Below, piece by piece: positions 58,534 to 64,000 of a stretch of DNA of 64,000 bases. Where the stretch lies: positions 1-64,000 of the forward strand of contig NZ_JAAXKX010000001.1 of assembly GCF_012276755.1 (NCBI RefSeq), written 5' to 3'. A program made the position numbers and the translations under genes. Positions within the stretch are counted from its first letter, which is position 1. Every line of letters starts with the position of its first letter. The notes beneath the pieces were generated by a model that was given only the letters and a program-made list of their open reading frames with translations, ran no database searches and was not told where the DNA came from. This DNA is from Marichromatium bheemlicum (GTDB lineage Bacteria > Pseudomonadota > Gammaproteobacteria > Chromatiales > Chromatiaceae).

Positions 58534-59585
58534 GCGGGCACGCCCTCGGACACCGTCAACCCCGCCAACGCCCGTTCCAACCGCCGCCACTGGGTCGCGT
58601 CCCCGGGCAGGCCGAAGCGCAGGCTCGACGGCTGCTCGAACAGCCGCACCAGGATGCCCTGGCGCGCCAGGGCCTCGTGGATCCGCAGCGCCGCCGGGGT
58701 CCGCACCCACTGGAAGAGCGCGCTGCCGCCGCTCGGCGTCAACCCGTGACGATCGAGCAACGCCGCCAGCCGCGCCGAGTCGCGCGCCAGCGCCAACCGC
58801 GCCGAGCCCTGCCAGGCAGTATCGAGCAGCGCCAAGCGCGCCAGCTCGCGCGCAGGCCCCGACAGCGTCCAGGGACCGAGCCAGGCGTCGAGGCGCTGGC
58901 GCAACTGCGGCTCGGTCCAGGCGAAACCCACCCGCGCCCCGGCCAGGCCGAAGAACTTGCCGAGCGAGCGCAACACCACCAGTCCGGGTCGACCGACCAC
59001 ACCGAGCAGACTGTGCTCCGGGGTGACATCCATGAAGGCCTCGTCGACCACCAGCCAGCCACCGCGCGCGGCCAGCGCCGCGTGCCAGCCGAGCAGGGTC
59101 TCACGCGACCAACGCCTCCCGGTGGGGTTGTTGGGGTTGATCACCACCAGTACATCGAGCGGCTCGGCGGCATCGGCCTCGATCCGGCCACGCGGATCAC
59201 CCTCGGACAGGCGCACCAACTGGTGCCCGGCCCGCCGCCAGCCATGGGCGTGCTCCTGATAGCCGACCTCGGGCACCCCCACCCGACAGGGCGCGCGCAG
59301 CTGCGGCAGGCCCTGGATCGCCGCCTGCGAGCCGGCGAGCGCAAGCGCGTCAGGGGCGCCATAATAGCCAGCCGCCGCCTGCTCCAAGCCGTCCCCCGCC
59401 TCCGGCAGGCGCGACCAGAGCGCGCGCGGCAGCGGTGGCACCGGCCAGGCGTTGGGGTTGATACCCGTGGAGAGATCGAGCCAATCGGTCAGCGGGATGT
59501 CGAAGCGCACGGCGGCCTGACGCAGCCGCCCGCCGTGTTCGGGACGGGGCAGATCGGAATGGATCGGGACAATGGTGGCTGTCAT
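58530..59585 (-). CDS. cobD: Threonine-phosphate decarboxylase CobD
   Basis: PLP enzyme of the aminotransferase fold that makes (R)-1-aminopropan-2-ol phosphate, the linker of the cobalamin nucleotide loop. 351 residues. The start HGGRLRQAAVRFDIPLTDWLDLSTGINP-type region (about 16-43) is characteristic. INPNNPTGR near 149, DEAFMDVTPEHS near 180 and the PLP Lys in SLGKFFGLAGARVG near 213 are clear. Histidinol-phosphate aminotransferase is the nearest alternative, but STGINP and the B12 surroundings favour CobD. It is coupled to the CobT-like gene. Confidence 0.9.
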   Translation of the reverse strand: MTATIVPIHSDLPRPEHGGRLRQAAVRFDIPLTDWLDLSTGINPNAWPVPPLPRALWSRLPEAGDGLEQAAAGYYGAPDALALAGSQAAIQGLPQLRAPCRVGVPEVGYQEHAHGWRRAGHQLVRLSEGDPRGRIEADAAEPLDVLVVINPNNPTGRRWSRETLLGWHAALAARGGWLVVDEAFMDVTPEHSLLGVVGRPGLVVLRSLGKFFGLAGARVGFAWTEPQLRQRLDAWLGPWTLSGPARELARLALLDTAWQGSARLALARDSARLAALLDRHGLTPSGGSALFQWVRTPAALRIHEALARQGILVRLFEQPSSLRFGLPGDATQWRRLERALAGLTVSEGVPA

Positions 59586-59677
59586 GCTGAGACGCTCGAC
59601 GTGGCGGCGATACCGGCTGGAAGACAATCGGGCAATCTGCCAGCTGCCCGGGGTTCGTGCAAGCTGGTGGCTGGTGG

Positions 59678-59850
59678 CTGATTGCGAGCCGCCAGCCTCC
59701 AGCTCCCAGCCTCCAGTGGGGAAACTTGGCGCCACTGGCTGGTAGCTGGCGGCTGATTGCGGGCTGCCAGCTTCCAACTCCCAGCCTCCAGTGGGGAAGC
59801 TTGGCGCCACTAGCTGGCGGCTGGTAGCTGGCGACTGAAAGCTGGAAGCT
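59678..59850. repeat. 75-bp direct repeat, two copies and a partial third
   Basis: CTGATTGCG starts one unit at 59678 and the next at 59753, giving a 75-bp period. Both contain CTCCCAGCCTCCAGTGGGG and then CTTGGCGCCACT, with a few substitutions. The flanks continue with CTGG-rich repeats (GGCTGGTAGCTGGCG, GAAAGCTGGAAGCTG). The array lies in the 302-base space between the divergent cobD and cbiO genes. Such AGCTGG repeats are non-coding and resemble dispersed chromosomal repeats. Confidence 0.8.
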
Positions 59851-59887
59851 GATAGCGTTCCCCATCTTCCGTATTCGAGCATCCCGG

Positions 59888-60541
59888 ATGGATCCACTCT
59901 TCAGGCTCACCGACATCCATTTCGCCTACCCTGGCCGTCCGCCGGTGCTCGCCGGGGTGGGGCTGACGATCCGGCCCGGGGAACGGATCGCCGTCCATGG
60001 CGCCAACGGCTCGGGCAAGAGCACCCTATTGCAGTTGATGGTCGGGCTGCTGCGCCCCACCGCCGGGACCCTGGTCGCCTTCGGCGCACCCCGCTGCGTC
60101 GAGCGTGACTTCCATGTGGTACGCCGGCGCACCGGGCTGGTGTTCCAGGACGCCGACGACCAGCTGTTCTGCCCCACGGTGACCGAGGACATCGCCTTCG
60201 GTCCACGCAACCTCGGCCAGTCGCCGGCGCAGGCCCGGGCGACGGTCGAGCACACCCTCGCCCGACTTGGACTCGAACACCTGCGCGATCGGGTCACCCA
60301 CCGTCTCTCCGGTGGCGAACGTCGACTGGTCGCCCTCGCCGCGGTGCTCGCCATGGCGCCCGAGGTACTGCTGCTCGACGAGCCGACCAACGCGCTCGAC
60401 GCACCCACCCGCGCCCGTCTCCTACAGATCCTCACCGACCTCGATCAAACCCTGGTGCTGGTCAGCCATGACAGCCCACTGCGTCAGGCCCTCGCTACCC
60501 GCCACTACCGACTCGACCAGGGGCGACTGGAGGCAGGCTGA
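59888..60541 (+). CDS. cbiO: CbiO-type ECF/cobalt ABC transporter ATPase
   Basis: A 217-residue ABC ATPase. Walker A GANGSGKST is near residue 39-47, the Q-loop VFQDADDQLFCPTVTEDIAFGP near 86 is typical of cobalt/nickel ECF ATPases, the signature LSGGERRLV is near 138, and Walker B is LLLDEPTNALD near 160. The membrane partners CbiM, CbiN and CbiQ are not in the window on either side. It is divergent from cobD and upstream of the riboswitch, so its link with cobalamin is by location. No strong Shine-Dalgarno was seen. Confidence 0.87.
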   Translation: MDPLFRLTDIHFAYPGRPPVLAGVGLTIRPGERIAVHGANGSGKSTLLQLMVGLLRPTAGTLVAFGAPRCVERDFHVVRRRTGLVFQDADDQLFCPTVTEDIAFGPRNLGQSPAQARATVEHTLARLGLEHLRDRVTHRLSGGERRLVALAAVLAMAPEVLLLDEPTNALDAPTRARLLQILTDLDQTLVLVSHDSPLRQALATRHYRLDQGRLEAG

Positions 60542-60571
60542 CGCGGGCAACCCTTGAATCAAGGCAGCGTC

Positions 60572-60713
60572 GAACCACAAAGGCGCGAAGCACACAAAGG
60601 GATCTTACTCAACTGCCAGCTCCCAGCTGGCAGAGCGGATTGGCGTCCACGACTGGAGACCGGCGACCGTTCGCTTTTACCCTCCCTTCGCGCCCTTTGT
60701 GTCTTCGCGGTTC
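60572..60713. mobile_element. MITE-like inverted-repeat element
   Basis: GAACCACAAAGGCGCGAAG and CACACAAAGGG at 60572-60601 face CCCTTTGTGTC and TTCGCGGTTC at 60693-60713. These arms resemble the AACCACGAAGGACACGAAG repeat found scattered in many bacterial genomes. The intervening 91 bases code for nothing evident. The left arm carries an extra internal segment, so the match is imperfect. No transposase is present. Confidence 0.6.
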
Positions 60714-60767
60714 AGAATCCGTGTCGCCACCGGCTAACCGCTTGACTCACCCTCGACCGGCGGTATG

Positions 60768-60970
60768 ATGCTCGGCCAGCGATGGTTCCCCGCAAGGGGA
60801 TCAAAAGGGAACACGGTGCGGCCCATCCGGGTCAAGGCCGTGGCTGCCCCCGCAACTGTCAGCGGCGAGTCCGCGCCCCCTCATGACGCCACTGGTCCAC
60901 GCCGGACCGGGAAGGCCGGGCGCCCGACCCCGACCCGCGAGCCAGGAGACCTGCCATCGAGACACCGATC
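60768..60970 (+). promoter_or_regulatory. Cobalamin (AdoCbl) riboswitch
   Basis: The conserved blocks of the cobalamin riboswitch occur in order: AAAAGGGAACACGGTGC near 60803-60819, GGCTGCCCCCGCAACTGT near 60842-60859, a CCACTG segment near 60893, GGGAAGGCCGGG near 60909, and the B12 box AGCCAGGAGACCTGCC at 60940-60955. It lies upstream of the exbB-exbD-exbD-tonB run. A GC-rich hairpin (CCGGCCCCGG with CCGGGCCGG, 61022-61050) between it and exbB may be the expression platform. High B12 would be expected to switch the downstream genes off. Confidence 0.92.
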
Positions 60971-61125
60971 GCCTGACCGTCGGACGGGGTGTGCCGAGGG
61001 TGGGACCCCCTGGTGCCGTGCCCGGCCCCGGCGTTCGCTCACCGGGCCGGTCGTGCCAACCGTCCAGTCCCTCCCCCGAGATCCACCGCCCCGCCCAGCA
61101 ACACCGCCTGGAGGCGCCCGTCGAC

Positions 61126-61782
61126 ATGGATCTCGCCAACCTCTCTGCCACCATAGGATCGACGCTCGAGTTCGTCAGCGTCGGCGGCCCGGTGATGCTG
61201 GTGCTGTGCGCGCTCTCGCTGCTCGCGCTCACCCTGGTGCTGTTCAAGCTGCTGCAGTTCGCGCGGTTGCGGGTCGGCGCGCGCGCCTTCATCGCGCCGA
61301 CGCTCGCCGCCTGCGCCGCCGGACGGCTCACCGAGGCGCGCGGCGCACTCGCCCCCGCCCCCCAGCCGATCGCTGCGGTGCTGGCGGTGGCCATCGACGG
61401 ACTGGCGCACGGTGGGCGTACCCCGCAGCAACTGCGCGAGGAGGTGCTGCGCGAGGCCGCGGCCCAGCAGCAGCGGCTCAACGCCCATCTGCGCGGGCTC
61501 GACGCCGTCGTCACCCTGGCGCCGCTGCTCGGGCTGCTGGGCACCGTACTCGGCATGATCGAGGCCTTCCGCACCCTCGAGCAGGCCGGCGGACAGGCCA
61601 ACCCGGCGCTGCTCGCCGGGGGCATCTGGGAGGCGCTGCTGACCACCGCAGCGGGCCTGGCGATCGCCATCCCCGCCGCCGCCGCGCTGCACGGGCTGGA
61701 GGCAATCATCGAGCGCGTGCGTCACGACACCGAGGACGCCCTGACCCGACTGTTCACCATGCCGGTGGCCGATGCGCATTGA
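61126..61782 (+). CDS. exbB: ExbB/TolQ/MotA-type proton channel protein
   Basis: Inner-membrane component that uses proton flow to energise TonB. 218 residues with an N-terminal helix (VMLVLCALSLLALTLVLFKLLQF near 24-46, split here for length) and two more in the C-terminal half. The core motif VVTLAPLLGLLGTVLGMIEAF is at about 127-147, with TTAAGLAIAIPAAAALH near 172. GGAGG lies before ATG 61126. It overlaps exbD by 11 nt. A riboswitch lies upstream, so it is probably B12-regulated. Confidence 0.9.
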   Translation: MDLANLSATIGSTLEFVSVGGPVMLVLCALSLLALTLVLFKLLQFARLRVGARAFIAPTLAACAAGRLTEARGALAPAPQPIAAVLAVAIDGLAHGGRTPQQLREEVLREAAAQQQRLNAHLRGLDAVVTLAPLLGLLGTVLGMIEAFRTLEQAGGQANPALLAGGIWEALLTTAAGLAIAIPAAAALHGLEAIIERVRHDTEDALTRLFTMPVADAH

Positions 61783-62161
61783 GCCGCGGCACCGCCACGG
61801 TCGCGGCATCGGGCTCGCGCCGCTGGTCGACGTGGTCTTCCTGCTGCTGCTCTTCTTCCTGCTCGCCGCCCGACTCGATCCACTGCAACAATTGCCGATC
61901 GAGACCCGTGACGGCGGCGGCGCCGACACCGTCACGACCATACTGCGACTCGACGTCGCCGCCGACGGCGAGCTGCGGCTCGACGGCACGCCCTGCCCGT
62001 CCGATGCCCTGGTGAAACGGCTACGCACCCGCCTCGCCAAGGACCCGACCCACCCGCTGGCGATCACCCCTGCCCCTGAGACACCGTTGCAGACCCTGGT
62101 CCAGGTCATCGATCAGGCACGTCTGGCCGGCGTCCGATCCCTTACCCTGGTCGAGCATTGA
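61772..62161 (+). CDS. exbD: ExbD/TolR-family protein, first copy
   Basis: A 129-residue single-pass protein. APLVDVVFLLLLFFLLAA near residue 16 is the single membrane helix, and its Asp is the proton-carrying residue of ExbD/TolR. A periplasmic domain follows, with LRLDVAADGELRLDG near 57 and LVQVIDQARLAGV near 108. The ATG overlaps exbB and the gap to the second ExbD is 10 nt, indicating one operon. Confidence 0.9.
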   Translation: MRIEPRHRHGRGIGLAPLVDVVFLLLLFFLLAARLDPLQQLPIETRDGGGADTVTTILRLDVAADGELRLDGTPCPSDALVKRLRTRLAKDPTHPLAITPAPETPLQTLVQVIDQARLAGVRSLTLVEH

Positions 62162-62171
62162 GGCCGCACGG

Positions 62172-62569
62172 ATGCAGATCCCCGCCCCCCCCCGCAGAGG
62201 CCAGCGCGACCCGATGAGCGGGCTGGTCGACGTCGTGCTCCTGCTGCTGGTGTTCTTCCTCCTGGTCGGCACCCTGGAGACGCCCTCGCCGCTATCGGTC
62301 ACCCCACCTGAGGCCGCGCCGGGCGAGCCCCTGCCCGATGGCCGCCTGCGACTCGTACTCGCCGCCGACGGCCGGATCGCCCTCGCCGGCGTACCGCTCA
62401 CGCGCGCGGAGCTGGACGCGGAGATCGCCGCACGCTTGGCAGACGAGCCGGGGCGCACGATCGCCATTGAGGCCGACGCCAACACCCCGAGCGGCACTCT
62501 GCTCGAGGTCCTCGCGATATTGCGCGCGCAGGGGATCGACGCGCTCTCGCTGATCACCCGGGAGTCGCC

Positions 62570-62573
<4 letters not shown>
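62172..62573 (+). CDS. ExbD/TolR-family protein, second copy
   Basis: A 133-residue paralogue of the preceding gene. MSGLVDVVLLLLVFFLLVGT near residue 15 carries the essential Asp. The periplasmic part has LVLAADGRIALAGV near 60 and LLEVLAILRAQGI near 110. The two ExbD proteins are clearly different in sequence, so heteromeric ExbD assembly is possible. Its stop overlaps the tonB start (ATGA). Confidence 0.88.
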
Positions 62574-63328
<755 letters not shown>

Positions 63329-63334
63329 GCGCCC

Positions 63335-64000
63335 TTACCCCAGCGCCGCGAGCCCCAGCCCGACGGCGAGCGCCACCACCGAGCTCCACCCCAGCAGCCG
63401 TAGCGCACGCCGCAGGTCGACGACGCTAAGCGCCGCCGGCCATGCCGGATCGCCGAGGAAGCGATCGGTGACCAGGCGCCCACCGGACCACACCGGTCCG
63501 ATCAACCGCACCCGCAACGCCCCGGCACAGGCCGCCTCGCTCCAGCCCGAGTTCGGACTCGGCAGCAACGCGTGATAGCGCCAGGCCGCACGCAGCGCCA
63601 GCCCGGGGTGCTCGCGCAGCAGCACCGCGGCAAGCGCGACCACCAGCGGCGAGAGCCGGGCCGGGAGCCAGTGCACCAGATCGTCCGAGCGTGCCCCGGC
63701 CCAGCCGAAGCGGCGATAGCGCTCGTTGCGATAACCGACCATGGAATCGAGGCTGGAAACGGCCTTGACCACCACCAGCCCCGGCACCCCGAACAGACAG
63801 AGCGCCCACAGCGGGGTGAGCACACCGTCGGTCAGATTCTCCGACAGGCTCTCGATGGTCGCGCGGGTCACCCCGTCGACACCGAGCGGCTCGACGTCGC
63901 GCCCCACCAGCATCGCCAGGCGCGCGCGCGCGCCGGGCAGGTCGCCGGCGGCGAGCGGCGCCAGCACCCGCCGACCGTGCTCGAGCAGGTCGCGGGTACA
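63335..64000 (-). CDS. cbiB: Adenosylcobinamide-phosphate synthase CbiB, partial
   Basis: Joins aminopropanol phosphate, the product of CobD, to adenosylcobyric acid. The C-terminal 221 residues are present; the start lies beyond the right edge. Family segments are RATIESLSENLTDGVLTPLW, LDSMVGYRNERYRRFGWAGARSDD (two stretches), LPARLSPLVVAL and PSPNSGWSEAACAGALRVRLIG. Four to five membrane helices are visible. The stop is TAA 63337-63335, convergent with tonB (6 nt gap). It supports the cobalamin context of this end of the window. Confidence 0.92.
   Translation of the reverse strand, partial: CTRDLLEHGRRVLAPLAAGDLPGARARLAMLVGRDVEPLGVDGVTRATIESLSENLTDGVLTPLWALCLFGVPGLVVVKAVSSLDSMVGYRNERYRRFGWAGARSDDLVHWLPARLSPLVVALAAVLLREHPGLALRAAWRYHALLPSPNSGWSEAACAGALRVRLIGPVWSGGRLVTDRFLGDPAWPAALSVVDLRRALRLLGWSSVVALAVGLGLAALG

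Overview
The window is high-GC, densely coded gammaproteobacterial chromosome, most probably from a purple sulfur bacterium (Chromatiaceae). The strongest marker is a high-potential iron-sulfur protein (HiPIP) precursor at 13790-14152, whose twin-arginine leader and cysteine pattern match Allochromatium/Marichromatium HiPIPs as I remember them. Gene order also fits: fur-bamE, rlmE-ftsH-glmM, aat-bpt-infA-clpA-clpS-cspD-icd-mnmA-hflD-purB and ileS-lspA. No tRNA, rRNA, CRISPR array, insertion sequence or phage was recognised.

Layout. 1-675: frameshifted remnant of a TetR-type regulator. 676-1975: a THxN-type PEP-CTERM surface protein with a possible sigma-54 promoter. 1976-8641: mfd, fur, bamE, rnfH, ratA and an SNF-family sodium symporter. 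8655-12602: glmM, ftsH, rlmE. 12704-15054: a membrane protein, HiPIP and an NlpC/P60 lipoprotein. 15055-23715: trxB, a FemAB-like gene, then the N-degron genes (aat, bpt, clpA, clpS) with infA, cspD and icd. 23881-30155: mnmA, hflD, acnA, purB. 30430-35640: an OmpA-like protein, a small PLD-like protein and a large PilZ/DUF1631/GGDEF/EAL protein. 35963-40971: sohB, thyA, gpmI, glgC. 40972-46645: a leftward run of cysM, rlmD, a CYTH protein, an oligopeptide-type binding lipoprotein, an L,D-transpeptidase and one permease. 46814-53788: an HD-GYP protein, ileS, lspA, rimK and an AstE/AspA-like hydrolase. 53795-57958: a retropepsin-like protease, an SLC13-type transporter and an AAA+ ATPase with an N-terminal cysteine cluster.

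58000-64000 is the accessory part and is devoted to cobalamin. Leftward lie cobD (threonine-phosphate decarboxylase) and a short protein that resembles a degenerate CobT. Rightward lie a lone CbiO-type ATPase, then a cobalamin riboswitch followed by an ExbB-ExbD-ExbD-TonB energiser. A leftward CbiB runs off the right edge. The region also carries a 75-bp direct repeat, a MITE-like inverted repeat and a perfect 15-unit hexanucleotide repeat inside tonB. The riboswitch position suggests a TonB system dedicated to B12 uptake and shut off when B12 is plentiful.

Most of the window is ordinary housekeeping. The items most worth a second look are the truncated CobT-like protein, the riboswitch-controlled TonB system, the incomplete peptide transporter wrapped around an L,D-transpeptidase, the sigma-54-like promoter of the PEP-CTERM gene, and the AAA+ protein with a cysteine-rich N-terminus.
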